From contig NZ_BAFP01000272.1 in the NCBI RefSeq assembly GCF_000308455.1, positions 82,132-146,131 of the forward strand: a stretch of DNA of 64,000 nt, read 5' to 3'. Position numbers and translations under genes: made by a program. Below, in pieces: positions 34,201-43,671 of the stretch. Position 1 is the first letter of the stretch; each line of letters starts with the position of its first letter. Source of the DNA: Nocardia abscessus NBRC 100374 (GTDB lineage Bacteria > Actinomycetota > Actinomycetes > Mycobacteriales > Mycobacteriaceae). Under the pieces are notes generated by a model. That model was not told the origin of the DNA. It worked only from the letters and a program-made list of their open reading frames with translations, and did no database searches.

Positions 34201-34926
34201 TCACCACGGCACTACCCCTGCGTCGTCGAAGAACCCGCCGGTCGGTCCTCCGTCGGGCAGCGTCGCGAGCCGGATGGCGATTGCCGCGCCCTGCTCCGGT
34301 GTGCGGACGCCACGAAAACCGTTGAGGTCGGTTGCGGTGAAGCCGGGGCAGGCTGCGTTGATCAGGATGTTGGTGTCGCGAAGCTCCTTGACGTACTGGA
34401 CGGTGACGGCGTTCAGGAACGTCTTCGACGCCGTGTACGCAGCGGAAATCGGGCCCGTATCGGTACCGGGAGTGGTCTGGCGGGTGAGGGAGCCGACGGT
34501 GCTGGACATATTCACGATGCGTGGTGATGCCGACCGTCGCAGCAGCGGTAGCACCGCGTTGGTCACGCGGATGACGCCGATCACGTTGGTTTCCACGGCG
34601 GCCCGCACTGTCGCGGGGTCGACGGCGGTGGGCGCCTGTGGCATGCCGCCGGTTATCCCAGCGTTGTTGACGAGCACGTCGAGGCGTCCGACGCGGTCCT
34701 CGATCAGCTCGGCGGCGGCAGCCACGCTCGCGTCGTCGGTCACGTCGAGCGGTACGCCGAACGCGTCGGCACCGGCCGCTCGCAGCTTCTCCACAGCGGC
34801 TTCACGGCGCTGTTCATCCCGGGCGCCGACACCGACACTCCAACCGAGGGCGCCCAAGCCGGCCGCGATCTGGTACCCGATGCCCTTGTTCGCGCCGGTC
34901 ACCAGCGCGATCGTCTGTTCACTCAT
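34201..34926 (-). CDS. SDR family oxidoreductase
   Basis: A 241-residue classical SDR. It has the TGANKGIGYQIA cofactor motif at the N-terminus, LVNNAGITGG, the Ser of NMSSTVG, and the catalytic YTASK. The VGARDEQRRE segment after strand 2 suggests NADP preference. It resembles plant-type carbonyl reductases widespread in actinobacteria. The ATG at 34926 is 105 bp from the divergent LysR gene, and a LysR box lies between. The stop is 25 bp from the convergent DUF899 gene. Confidence 0.88.
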   Translation of the reverse strand: MSEQTIALVTGANKGIGYQIAAGLGALGWSVGVGARDEQRREAAVEKLRAAGADAFGVPLDVTDDASVAAAAELIEDRVGRLDVLVNNAGITGGMPQAPTAVDPATVRAAVETNVIGVIRVTNAVLPLLRRSASPRIVNMSSTVGSLTRQTTPGTDTGPISAAYTASKTFLNAVTVQYVKELRDTNILINAACPGFTATDLNGFRGVRTPEQGAAIAIRLATLPDGGPTGGFFDDAGVVPW

Positions 34927-34982
34927 GGGGTCGATCCTGTTCGGAGTCCGGCGGGGCGTCCAAGACCGACTGGGTGGCCAGC

Positions 34983-34999
34983 GATACCGCTCGGGTATC
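34983..34999. promoter_or_regulatory. LysR box (ATAC-N7-GTAT)
   Basis: GATACC-GCTCG-GGTATC contains ATAC-N7-GTAT, the classical T-N11-A LysR binding form. It sits in the 105-bp gap between the divergent LysR and SDR genes, 33 bp before the LysR start, as expected for a regulator controlling itself and the SDR. Confidence 0.65.
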
Positions 35000-35031
35000 G
35001 ATCCCGGTGGGCGCCGGATACGCTGAGGATC

Positions 35032-35880
35032 GTGGAGACGCGGGAGCTGCGATACTTCGTCACCGTCGCTGAGGAGCTGCACTTCGGGCGGGCGGCGCAG
35101 CGGCTCGGGATCGCGCAGCCCCCACTGTCCCGGGCGATCGGGCAACTCGAACGGCGGCTCGGGGTGGTCCTGCTGCAACGCACCAGTCGCGCCGTCACCC
35201 TGACCGAGGCCGGGTTGGTGCTCCTGGGGGAGGCCCGGGCGGCGCTGGACGCGGTCGCGGCCGCCGAGCGACGCACCCGCCGCGCTGCCCTCGCCGCCAC
35301 CGGCCGCGCCGGTGTGGTCCTGGCCACGAAGGCCGGAGCGTCCATCGAACTGCTGTCCAAACTCCTCGACGCCTACGCCGCCGAGCCCGGCTCGGTCACC
35401 GTAGAGGTGCTCCTGTGCGGGATCGGCGAGCAGGAACGACTGCTGCGCGACGGACGCGCCGACGTGGCTTTGTTGCACCGGCCGTTCGACGCGATGGCCG
35501 GATTCGACATCGAGGAGCTGTACACCGAGGAACAGGTCGTGCTCCTGCCGGCCGGGCATCCCCTCGCCGACCGGACGCACGTGCGGATGGCCGAGGTCGC
35601 CGAGCTACCCGGCCTACCGCTGCCGCGCTGGCCCCGACGAGACGGTACGTACCCGGACGGCCCCGGTCCGCAGGTTCGCGACCATACCCAACTGCTCCAG
35701 CTGATCGCGCTCGGACGGGCTTCGGCGATCCTGCCGGAGTCGGTCCGAGCCCATCTGCGCCGCGACCACGCCGCCGTGCCGGTGCTGGACGCGCCGACCG
35801 TCACGACGGTAATCGCGTGGCCACCGCACAGCCGATCCAAAGCTGTCGCCGACCTCGTCCGGACTGCTACACGCCTCTAG
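35032..35880 (+). CDS. LysR family transcriptional regulator
   Basis: A 282-residue LysR regulator. The winged helix (METRELRYFVTVAEELHFGRAAQRL, then PPLSRAIGQLERRLGVVLLQRT) occupies the first 60 residues, followed by the linker helix and the two-lobed co-inducer domain (ADVALLHRPF, VVLLPAGHPLA). The start is a GTG at 35032. The divergent SDR is its likely target, through the LysR box at 34983-34999. The inducer is unknown. Confidence 0.9.
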   Translation: METRELRYFVTVAEELHFGRAAQRLGIAQPPLSRAIGQLERRLGVVLLQRTSRAVTLTEAGLVLLGEARAALDAVAAAERRTRRAALAATGRAGVVLATKAGASIELLSKLLDAYAAEPGSVTVEVLLCGIGEQERLLRDGRADVALLHRPFDAMAGFDIEELYTEEQVVLLPAGHPLADRTHVRMAEVAELPGLPLPRWPRRDGTYPDGPGPQVRDHTQLLQLIALGRASAILPESVRAHLRRDHAAVPVLDAPTVTTVIAWPPHSRSKAVADLVRTATRL

Positions 35881-36097
35881 CCGATTCCGCATGATCGGCA
35901 CCCGTGCGCGCATCGGTAGAAATGCCGCTGGGCGCTCGGCTCCTGGACGCGGCAGCGGGGTGGCTCAGCGGTGCGTCAGCAACGAGGCGGCTCGGCAATG
36001 CGTTATCGTCGGCTGCCTAAGGACATGCCAGCTGCCCCGAGAAACAGTCTGCCCTGGCGTTCAGCGCCGACCTGAAGTGCGGTATCAGGGAGGAATT

Positions 36098-36667
36098 GTG
36101 GACATTACCGAACTGATCCTTGATGACCACCATGAGCAGCGGCGGCTGTTCGCGATCCTGGAGCAGATCGATCGTGCGGAGACCGGCGTGCTCTCCGCGA
36201 TCTGGGACAGGCTGGCGGCCTTCCTCGAGCTGCACGCGCAGGCAGAGGAGGAGATCTTCTACCCCGCGCTGCTGCAGGTGGGTATCGCGGCCCGGCGCGC
36301 GGGCGGGGTGGAAGACGAGACGCTCGACGCAATCCACGACCACAACGAGATCAGGGACGCGATCGCCGAAGTGGCGCGTCATCAGACCGGCACCGATGAG
36401 TGGTACGCCGCCGTCGCGGCAGCGAACTCGGCCAACAGCGATCATATGGCCGAGGAAGAACGCGAGGGCCTCACCGATTTCCGCCGCCTGGCCGGGCTGC
36501 CGCGCCGCCATCAGCTGGCCGTCGCCTTCGCCGCTTACGAGGCGCGGAACTACGCCGGCGTCCGGTCGGTCGACAAGGATCCCGTCAGCTATGTCCGCGC
36601 GGCAGAGAAGAAGCTGCGGACCGCTGCAAGTGGATCGCTGAGTGTCGGCACCCTGAAACGGAACTGA
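36098..36667 (+). CDS. hemerythrin HHE-domain protein
   Basis: A 189-residue protein with a hemerythrin-like four-helix bundle. Candidate di-iron ligands are His11/His12 (DDHHEQ), His46 and Glu50 (LELHAQAEEE), His80/His82 (AIHDHNE), and His116 and Glu120 (SDHMAEEE). Such proteins bind O2, NO or iron and act in oxidative or nitrosative stress. GGGAGGA lies just before the GTG start at 36098. The C-terminal 50 residues are basic. It stands alone and is followed by a strong terminator. Confidence 0.87.
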   Translation: MDITELILDDHHEQRRLFAILEQIDRAETGVLSAIWDRLAAFLELHAQAEEEIFYPALLQVGIAARRAGGVEDETLDAIHDHNEIRDAIAEVARHQTGTDEWYAAVAAANSANSDHMAEEEREGLTDFRRLAGLPRRHQLAVAFAAYEARNYAGVRSVDKDPVSYVRAAEKKLRTAASGSLSVGTLKRN

Positions 36668-36737
36668 CCCGGCGGACCGGCGCGGCAGTCGGTAACCGCT
36701 CCGCTCCCGCAACATCCCTCATGCCGCATGACGCTCG

Positions 36738-36784
36738 GGCAGCGGATGAGATCCGCTGCCACACACGCCGAAGGGGCGCTTTTA
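36738..36784. terminator. terminators between hemerythrin and P450 genes
   Basis: GGCAGCGGAT-GAG-ATCCGCTGCC (36738-36760) is a perfect 10-pair stem with a 3-nt loop, usable from either side of these convergent genes. A second small hairpin (CGCC-GAAGG-GGCG, 36766-36778) is followed by CTTTTAT, an intrinsic-type terminator for the rightward hemerythrin gene. Confidence 0.65.
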
Positions 36785-36828
36785 TACCCCAGCGGCGGCG
36801 AATCATTTTGCCGCGGTGCGTATCTCGT

Positions 36829-38157
36829 TCAGCGGGGAAGTAGGGTGATCCGGGCGTTGTGGGCGGGGCTGAGGCCGGTGTGATAGCGCCGTGGGGGCTC
36901 GACGGGGCCGGGGGCCACACCGATGCGGCGATGCTCGAGGATGGTGCGGAAGAGGATGCGCGCTTCCGCCAGGGCGAATTGGGCACCCAGACAGCGATGC
37001 GCGCCGGCACCGAAGGTCAGCCAGGTGCGGCCGTTCGGCGGCTCGTCGAGAAAGCGTTCGGGACGGAAGACCATCGGGTCCGGGTAGTGCCGTGGTGATT
37101 CGTGGATGAGGAGAATCGGGACTATGACGATGGCGCCCTTGGGGACGCTGACACCGTTGACCACGGTGTCGCGCAGCGCCCGCCGCCCGGTGAACGGTGA
37201 CACCGGGCGCACCCGCATCGTTTCGGCGACCACGGCGTCGAGGTATGTGTCGAGCCGGGCACTGTCGCCGGCGTCGACCGCCGCGTCGAGCTCGGCCATG
37301 GCTGCCGGGTGGACGGCCAGCATGGCGGCGATCCAGCCGAGCGTGATCGCGGTGGTCTCGTAGGCGCCCAGCAGGATGCCACGCATGTTGCGGGCCAATG
37401 CGGCGTCGTCGTGCTGATCCGATTCGGTACCGACATACCGGGACAGCACATCTCTCCGGCCGTTGCCGTCGCCGGGCGTGGTCCGGCGCGCGGCGATTTC
37501 CTCGATGATGATGGCGTCCACCTCGGACTGGCGGCGGCTGAGCGGCGGGTAGGGCAGTGTGTAGCCACCGACCAACGGGGTGAGCAAGGTGACGGCGAGA
37601 AAACCGCGACTCTCGATTTCCCCGAACCACCGGCTCACCGCCTGTTTCAGCCGGTCCTTACGGGGCGCAGCCACGTCGCCGAACACGACGCCGAGCAGCA
37701 CGCCGATGGCCAGGTCGTAGCCGACCTTCAGAAACTCGAACGGTTCAGCGACAGGCCAGTTCGGCAGCTCGCGCTGAACCACCTCCACCATGAGCTCTTC
37801 GTAGGACCGGAGCGCCTTGCTCTGGAACGGCGGCGCGAACAGCTTGCGTTCCCGCCGATGTTCGTCACCGTCGAGGAAGATCAACGTCTGTTTGCCGAAC
37901 ATCATGTCGTGGCTGGAGAAGCGGCTCAGCACCTGCCCGACCGAGAAGTCCTCGTGGTTGGCGAACAGTTCTCGCACATCGTCCATGTTGTAGGTGACCA
38001 GCATGGTCGGAAACCCTGGCGGCGAGACGACGAACCGCTCGCCCATTTCCAGCAAGGGGGAACGGTGCGTGCCGGGGCGCATCAGTCCACCGATCTGCGC
38101 GATATGGCGGTTGCGTAGCCGAGGAAGTTCACGCAGAGATATCGGGGCATGCGACAT
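36829..38157 (-). CDS. cytochrome P450
   Basis: A 442-residue P450. It has the I-helix motif GAYETTAI (a variant of AGxxT), the ExxR motif AETMR, the FRPERFLDEPP meander and the heme loop FGAGAHRCLGAQFA with the axial Cys near residue 389. The family looks like the CYP110/CYP138-like branch, which favours lipids, rather than the first P450 in this window. The ATG at 38157 is preceded by AAGGA. It faces the hemerythrin gene, and no redox partner lies nearby. Confidence 0.9.
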   Translation of the reverse strand: MSHAPISLRELPRLRNRHIAQIGGLMRPGTHRSPLLEMGERFVVSPPGFPTMLVTYNMDDVRELFANHEDFSVGQVLSRFSSHDMMFGKQTLIFLDGDEHRRERKLFAPPFQSKALRSYEELMVEVVQRELPNWPVAEPFEFLKVGYDLAIGVLLGVVFGDVAAPRKDRLKQAVSRWFGEIESRGFLAVTLLTPLVGGYTLPYPPLSRRQSEVDAIIIEEIAARRTTPGDGNGRRDVLSRYVGTESDQHDDAALARNMRGILLGAYETTAITLGWIAAMLAVHPAAMAELDAAVDAGDSARLDTYLDAVVAETMRVRPVSPFTGRRALRDTVVNGVSVPKGAIVIVPILLIHESPRHYPDPMVFRPERFLDEPPNGRTWLTFGAGAHRCLGAQFALAEARILFRTILEHRRIGVAPGPVEPPRRYHTGLSPAHNARITLLPR

Positions 38158-38349
38158 GTAGCCATCCTTGACCCGTGGCTCGGCGACTCGCAAACATGAA
38201 ATCCCCGCAGTGGCAATAGGAAGCGAGCGCCTGCCGCAGGTCCACTGTGGCGGGGCCGAGGATATTGGTGACGGCGTGCCTCTCGTGGTGCCGTGCCGCT
38301 GTGAACGCGGGCCGCTACAGCAGTGGTCCGGCTGGAGGCCAGGCAGACG

Positions 38350-39228
38350 TCACTCGGACGTATGCGCGAGGATGGCGGTGGCCAGCTCCTCGTGTACTTC
38401 CAGCGGCAGCGTGTGACCCATGCCCGCCACGATCATCAGCTGTGCCCCCGGGATCTGCTCGGCGATGATCGTACCGTGGCCGGGTTTGGCCGGCTCGTGG
38501 CTGCCCTCGATGACCAGCGTGGGCGCTTTCACCTGGTGCAGCACGTCCATTGGCTCGAAGTCCGGCTCGGCGGCTGCGGCTAGTCGGTGGTTGGACACTG
38601 CGGACAGGTCGCGGGCCCGGTCGTAGATCTGTTCCTGTAGCCGACGCGCCGCGTCTTCGTCGAACGGCAGCCCGGTGCCGTGCAGCAGGCGTTGCTCGGC
38701 GATCATGCCGTCGATCCGGGCGCGCCGGTCCTCTGGCGGTGGGGTGGCGATCAGTTCGCGGTAGAAGGATGTGAACTCCGGTGCCGGCTCGGGCAGGCTT
38801 CCCTCGGGTTGTGGCTGCCCCATCAGAGCCCGCATGATCACCTGACCTTCCCCGCCGCCGAGCGGTGAGGAGCCGATGACGGTCAGCGAGCGCACCCGCT
38901 CCGGCCGCTCCACCGCGACGAACTGGGCGAGCAGCCCGCCCGCCGAGTGGCCTACCAGGTGCGCGCTGTCCAGACCGTGGGCGTCCATCACGCGGTACAC
39001 GTCGTTCTTGATGTCGTCCCACGTGTACGGATTCGACGCGAAGTCGACGGTGTCCGACAAGCCGGTGTCGCGGTGGTCGTACCGGATCACGCGGCGGCCT
39101 CCGGCGACAAGGCGGCCGACGAACTCGTCCGGCCACAGGATGCCCTGGGACATCGACCCCATGATCAACAGGATCGGCGCATCCGTCGCGGCGCCGAACT
39201 CTTCACTCCAAATATTCACGTCACGCAT
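38350..39228 (-). CDS. alpha/beta hydrolase
   Basis: A 292-residue alpha/beta hydrolase. It has LLIMGSMSQGILWPDEF at the oxyanion region, the YDHRDTGLSD strand-turn, the nucleophile elbow VGHSAGGLLAQ, and AGMGHTLPLEVHEEL with the catalytic His. This pattern matches the RdmC/aclacinomycin-methylesterase-like group, common in actinobacteria. No signal peptide. It lies 192 bp downstream of the P450 gene start on the other side of a gap, same strand, so it may be upstream in a shared unit. Substrate unknown. Confidence 0.86.
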   Translation of the reverse strand: MRDVNIWSEEFGAATDAPILLIMGSMSQGILWPDEFVGRLVAGGRRVIRYDHRDTGLSDTVDFASNPYTWDDIKNDVYRVMDAHGLDSAHLVGHSAGGLLAQFVAVERPERVRSLTVIGSSPLGGGEGQVIMRALMGQPQPEGSLPEPAPEFTSFYRELIATPPPEDRRARIDGMIAEQRLLHGTGLPFDEDAARRLQEQIYDRARDLSAVSNHRLAAAAEPDFEPMDVLHQVKAPTLVIEGSHEPAKPGHGTIIAEQIPGAQLMIVAGMGHTLPLEVHEELATAILAHTSE

Positions 39229-39822
39229 ATCTCAGAGCATGTCCTTCTGGCCGGTTCCGGCCTCGTCGAAATATTCACGCCCACCACCAGGCATTGCCAG
39301 AACCTGGGGGTGTCACCGACCCCGGATAACCGGGTGCGGCGGACTGTTCCGGCCGGGCGCTACCGTGCTCCACGCATGCCGTGCCGGGGCCATCCGTTCT
39401 TGGCGGAGGTGGCAGCCCGCGGAGGCGCGGGTCGAGCCACGGATCGCTGCTGATTGTTTCGAATCGGGTAGGTGCTGTGCTGCTTTCGCATATCGGTCGT
39501 GCCTTTCGTGAAACCGGTGGAGGCCGGGCCTTCGGCGGGGCGGAAGAAGAGCTCCCGCAGGTTTATCGCATCATTTGTAGTACTCTGGATGAAGTGATTG
39601 AACCGTAGTGCTACAGATGGAGTGGTGTCAAGTGGGTTGCAGGAATCCCGGACGCCGCCAAGCGCTGCTGGACGCATCGATCGAGGTCCCGGTCCCTGGG
39701 AAGGGGTGGCGGCAATCGCGGATTCGGTCGCAGCGGTGACGCCGAGCTCGATTCGCAAAGTTGCCGATGAGTCCGGGATGCGGTGTGATCGACCCACCAT
39801 CGCGTATCGGAGGGATCGAACG
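39229..39822. other. divergent intergenic region, about 590 bp
   Basis: This interval lies between the leftward hydrolase and the rightward kinase. No gene is supported. The stretch at 39550-39600 is AT-rich, with TAGTACT near 39577, and probably holds the kinase promoter. The 11-mer AAATATTCACG occurs twice (39210 and 39269), once inside the hydrolase start region. The frame upstream of the kinase start stays open to 39598 but looks non-coding. Confidence 0.35.
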
Positions 39823-42177
39823 TTGGCCGCATTGGAGCCGGGGTCGGTGTTCGCGGGATACACCATCGAACGCCTTCTCGGTGTCGGCGGCATGGGCGAG
39901 GTCTACGTCGCCCGGCATCCACGGCTACCCCGTTCCGACGCGGTGAAAGTGCTTGCCGCGCAGTTCACCCGCGACGACTCGTACCGACGCCGTTTCGAGC
40001 GCGAGGCCGACCTCGCCGCATCCCTGTCGCATCCCGGCATCGTCAGCGTCCACGACCGTGGGGAATCCGAGGGGCGGTTGTGGATCGCGTTGGAGCTGAT
40101 CGACGGCATCGATCTATCGGCGTCGCTCAGCTGCTCGCCGGGCGGGTTGCCCGGCACCGACGTGGCACGCGCGATCATGGAAATAGCCGATGCGCTCGAC
40201 TACGCGGGTGCTCGCGGGTTGGTCCATCGAGACGTGAAGCCCGCCAACATCCTGCTCGCCAGAACCGGCCACTACCTGCTCGCCGACTTCGGGATCGCAC
40301 GAATGGGACCGGAGACCTCCGACCTCACCGGAACCGGCCTGACCATCGGCACCATCGCATACGCCTCCCCTGAACAGATGCAGGGACTGCCTGTCGAGCC
40401 GCGATCCGACCAGTACTCACTGGCTGCCACCGCCTTTCATCTTCTCACCGGTGCGCAGCCGTTCACCGGCGCCAACCCGGTCGCGGTGATCATGGCTCAT
40501 GCCCAACAGCCCGTCCCCAGTGTGCGAGAGCATCGTCCCGATCTCGCGCTGCACGTCGATTCGGTGATCGAACGGGCGATGGCAAAGAGCCCGGTGCACC
40601 GCTTTCCCACCAGCAAAGATTTCGCGACCGCCCTCGGTCACGCCCTCGCCGTGCCCGCGACGCACCGGCAATGGTCGGCCGGAACGGCGGCCCCAACCGC
40701 GGCGGTGGCCGACCGCTACGCAGAAACCGTCGTCCGCTCGGCCCCGATCGGCCGTGGACCGCATCATCCCGCCCCGCCGATGCCGCGCCGCAATATGCCT
40801 CGCCTTATCGGAGCGATGGTGATCACGGTGGCGCTGTTTGTCGTCGGCTTGCTGGGTGTCCGGGCATTCATGCACGACGCGGGTGCGGAGGAAGCCGCGC
40901 GGCTGCCCCGTCGACCCGTGACGCCGATTCTGCCGTCGCTCGACAAGCGGCCCGATACCGCGATCTGGACGTTGCAGGATATTCCTGGCCCTCCCGGCTC
41001 CGAGTCGGACGGCGTGTCAGCGCTCGGCGGAGACTCCGACGTCGTCATCTTCAGCCGCAGAGTCCGCCTGGCCGACGCGAACCGCGTCAAGTACCTCGAC
41101 ATAGTCGATGCGAACACCGGTCGGCTCCGGGCCGGCACCGAGCCCATCATGGTGGACACGAGCCAACGAAGCCTCAGCCGCTGTGTCGTCAGCGCAAGTC
41201 ATTCGGCAGCGGCTTGTCACCTCGACGGCTCGTCGGTGCCCTCCGATGCCGTGGTGGTGGTCGACCTCGCGGCGAGCCGGATCATCGACACCTTTCCCGC
41301 CATGGGCCAAATCGACAGCCTGACCGCCGCGGGTGGGCGTTTCGTCTTCGTGGACAGGACGGTTCAGTCTCAACGGCCGTCACTGCGATCGATCGGTGAG
41401 GACGGGCGGGAACTTCCGGCGATCCACTGGACCGATGCCTACCCGCGGTCGGGGTCGACGCAACCGCGCCATTCGATCGAAGTCTTCGACCTGGTCCGGC
41501 TGGCCGTGGTCGAGTCCGCACCAGATCCGTCGGAACCCTTGTCGAAGTGGGAGTTCCGCGTGATCCGGCTCGAAGACGGCAAAGAGGTGTTCCGGCGCGA
41601 CTCCGTCGAAGAGATCGGTGACAAGGACTGGAACGTCTTCATCGACGGATTCGTCGTCGCCGACGGCCGGTCACCGACCGGGATCTACGATCGGAACGGC
41701 ACCAAGACAGCGGATCTACCGAAGGGCTGGCGGCCGAGCGAGCGCCCGACCAGACTGGTCGGGCTGGGACCGGCGGAGACTTCGGTGCCGACCGCCATTC
41801 AGACACAGGGCGATAGGACGACCTACGCGGGAATCAGCCCGCGCAACGGTACCGTCCTGTGGCAGAAGCAGTCATTCGGCGCCGGCGACAGTCCCGAGCG
41901 ACTCCTGTTGCGCGGCACCGGAACCCTGATCCTCACCTCGGAATCAGGCCGTGTGGTAAACGCCTATACCGGTGAGTATGTGATCCCTGGTCTCGTAGCG
42001 AAAGGCGCCGAGCTCGGCACCGACGGCAGCCGGATCGCCGTCGGCATCGACGCGGTCCGTTCTGGCAACTCACTCGAAGTGTGGAGCAGCGACGGTGAAG
42101 TCTGGGAGATCACGAGCGAGAATCCACCTGTCGCGATCGGTGGCAAGGTCTATGTCGGAAACCTGAGGCTCTTCTGA
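39823..42177 (+). CDS. PknB-type Ser/Thr protein kinase with beta-propeller-like ectodomain
   Basis: A 784-residue receptor kinase. The catalytic domain (about 12-275) has the glycine loop LLGVGGMGEVYVA, Lys42, Glu61, HRDVKPAN (135-142), DFG (155-157) and the APE-equivalent ASPEQ. A proline-rich linker leads to one transmembrane helix (about 327-349). The extracellular 430 residues have repeated strand motifs (NTGRLRAGTE, RNGTVLWQKQ, EVWSSDGEVWEI) like a PQQ-type propeller. I chose the TTG at 39823 because GGAGGG ends eight bases upstream and kinase homology starts at once; the longer upstream frame lacks such a site. The sensed ligand is unknown. Confidence 0.88.
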   Translation: MAALEPGSVFAGYTIERLLGVGGMGEVYVARHPRLPRSDAVKVLAAQFTRDDSYRRRFEREADLAASLSHPGIVSVHDRGESEGRLWIALELIDGIDLSASLSCSPGGLPGTDVARAIMEIADALDYAGARGLVHRDVKPANILLARTGHYLLADFGIARMGPETSDLTGTGLTIGTIAYASPEQMQGLPVEPRSDQYSLAATAFHLLTGAQPFTGANPVAVIMAHAQQPVPSVREHRPDLALHVDSVIERAMAKSPVHRFPTSKDFATALGHALAVPATHRQWSAGTAAPTAAVADRYAETVVRSAPIGRGPHHPAPPMPRRNMPRLIGAMVITVALFVVGLLGVRAFMHDAGAEEAARLPRRPVTPILPSLDKRPDTAIWTLQDIPGPPGSESDGVSALGGDSDVVIFSRRVRLADANRVKYLDIVDANTGRLRAGTEPIMVDTSQRSLSRCVVSASHSAAACHLDGSSVPSDAVVVVDLAASRIIDTFPAMGQIDSLTAAGGRFVFVDRTVQSQRPSLRSIGEDGRELPAIHWTDAYPRSGSTQPRHSIEVFDLVRLAVVESAPDPSEPLSKWEFRVIRLEDGKEVFRRDSVEEIGDKDWNVFIDGFVVADGRSPTGIYDRNGTKTADLPKGWRPSERPTRLVGLGPAETSVPTAIQTQGDRTTYAGISPRNGTVLWQKQSFGAGDSPERLLLRGTGTLILTSESGRVVNAYTGEYVIPGLVAKGAELGTDGSRIAVGIDAVRSGNSLEVWSSDGEVWEITSENPPVAIGGKVYVGNLRLF

Positions 42178-42411
42178 CCGCAGGGGGTGCTCGGCCGAAC
42201 CTCTGCGTCGACCGGCGACTCCTGTGATGCTCTCCTGGACGGCGGTCGGTGCGATGAAGGCGCGGTCGGCGCGTTCAATGCGGTGGCTAGCGCGTTCTGC
42301 CGCCCCGAACCGAGGCTGAGAGCAGTGACACGGTGCGATGCCCGTTCAACGGGCCGAATGGAGTTCGTCCGCTGAGCAAGTCTCGGGAGTGATCCACATC
42401 ACTGTCGATGC

Positions 42412-42438
42412 TGTCAGGAATTCGGGGCCTGTCTCGTT
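42412..42438 (+). promoter_or_regulatory. ECF41-like promoter before oxidoreductase-sigma pair
   Basis: TGTCAGG (42412-42418), a 16-bp spacer and CGTT (42435-42438) resemble the ECF41 promoter (TGTCACA, 16-18 bp, CGTC). Such sigma factors normally drive their own oxidoreductase-sigma operon. A matching element precedes the broken copy of this pair at 16359. Confidence 0.45.
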
Positions 42439-42470
42439 CAGGGAGCACGCGAACCAGACAGGAGCGAAAC

Positions 42471-43661
42471 ATGCAGCACCGCATCGTCGTCCTCGGGGCC
42501 GGATACGCCGGAGCCTTCTCTGCCGGATACTTGGCCCGCCAACTGCACTCCGACGACTTCGAGATCACCGTCGTCAACGCCGAACCCGATTTCGTCGAGC
42601 GGCTGCGCCTGCATCAGCTCGCCGCCGGGCAGGATCTCCGTCACCGGCCGCTGGCAGAGGTGTTCGCGGGCACCGGCATTCGGCTACGAGTGGCCCGGGT
42701 AACCCAAGTCGACGCCGAGCACCGGACCGTCACAGTCATCGACAGCGCGGGCATCGACAGGCTCGAATACGACACCCTCCTCTACACGCTCGGCAGCACC
42801 GCCGCCGACCACGGCGTTCCTGGCGTCCACGAGCACGCCTTCCACGTGGCCGCGCGGCCGTCCGCGCTGCGCCTGCGCGCACGCCTGGATGAGCTGGGCG
42901 AGGACGGAAAGGTGCTGGTAGTCGGCGGCAACCTGACCGCGATCGAGGCCGCCACGGAGATCGCCGAATCCCGTCCAGGACTTCGGGTCAGCCTCGCCAC
43001 CAGCGGCGAACTGGGCGGCTGGCTGGGGACGAAGGCCCGCCGTCACCTGCTGCGCGCCTTCGACCGGTTGGGTATCGCGGTCCACGAGCACACCACCATC
43101 GAGCGCGTCGAGGAGGCGTCCGCGGTCGCCGCCGACGGCACCGTTTTCGCCTCCGACGCGACCGTGTGGGCCGCCGGCTTCGCCGTCCACCCGATTGCCG
43201 CGGCCAGCGGCCTCGAGGTGGTAGCCAACGGCCAGATCACGGTCGACCGTCAGATGCGGTCGGTCTCGCACCCGGATATCTATGTTGCCGGTGACAGCGC
43301 CTTCGTCATCGGCGAGAACGGTCGGCCGTTGCCGATGTCCTGCGCTTCCGCGGGACCCACCAGCAAGCAGGCGACGGCCGCGATCATCGGGAACCTCACC
43401 GGGCGCAAGATCCCGACGATCACGATGTCGTATGTCGGCAACCACATCAGCCTCGGCCGCAAGGACGCGATCTTCCAGCCGGTCGACGGTGCCGCGCGAT
43501 CGAAGTCGCGGGCCCTGTGTGGCCGCACGGCCGCGCGCGTCAAGTCGGCAATCCTCGACACTGCCGCCTGGGCACTGAGCCACCCGACCTTCGGGATGCC
43601 GAGCCACAAGTACCGTTTGGCCACCACCCGAGAGCACTCGCCCGACGTGGTCGCTGCATAG
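42471..43661 (+). CDS. NDH-2-like NAD(P)/FAD-dependent oxidoreductase
   Basis: A 396-residue flavoprotein with two dinucleotide folds. The FAD motif VVLGAGYAGAFSAGYL is at the N-terminus. VLVVGGNLTAIEAATEIAE in the middle binds NAD(P)H, and IYVAGDSAF near 270 is the second FAD contact. It resembles type II NADH dehydrogenases but lacks a C-terminal membrane helix, so it may be soluble. The ATG at 42471 has CAGGAGCG upstream. The sigma-factor gene follows within about ten bases, the standard arrangement of ECF41 operons, where such enzymes are thought to take part in the signal. Confidence 0.87.
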   Translation: MQHRIVVLGAGYAGAFSAGYLARQLHSDDFEITVVNAEPDFVERLRLHQLAAGQDLRHRPLAEVFAGTGIRLRVARVTQVDAEHRTVTVIDSAGIDRLEYDTLLYTLGSTAADHGVPGVHEHAFHVAARPSALRLRARLDELGEDGKVLVVGGNLTAIEAATEIAESRPGLRVSLATSGELGGWLGTKARRHLLRAFDRLGIAVHEHTTIERVEEASAVAADGTVFASDATVWAAGFAVHPIAAASGLEVVANGQITVDRQMRSVSHPDIYVAGDSAFVIGENGRPLPMSCASAGPTSKQATAAIIGNLTGRKIPTITMSYVGNHISLGRKDAIFQPVDGAARSKSRALCGRTAARVKSAILDTAAWALSHPTFGMPSHKYRLATTREHSPDVVAA

Positions 43662-43671
43662 AGTCGTGCTC

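Noticed and set aside
39210..39279. Direct repeat AAATATTCACG (two copies, 59 bp apart)
   Set aside because: Only 11 bp, one copy lies inside a coding start; could be chance or a minor local duplication.
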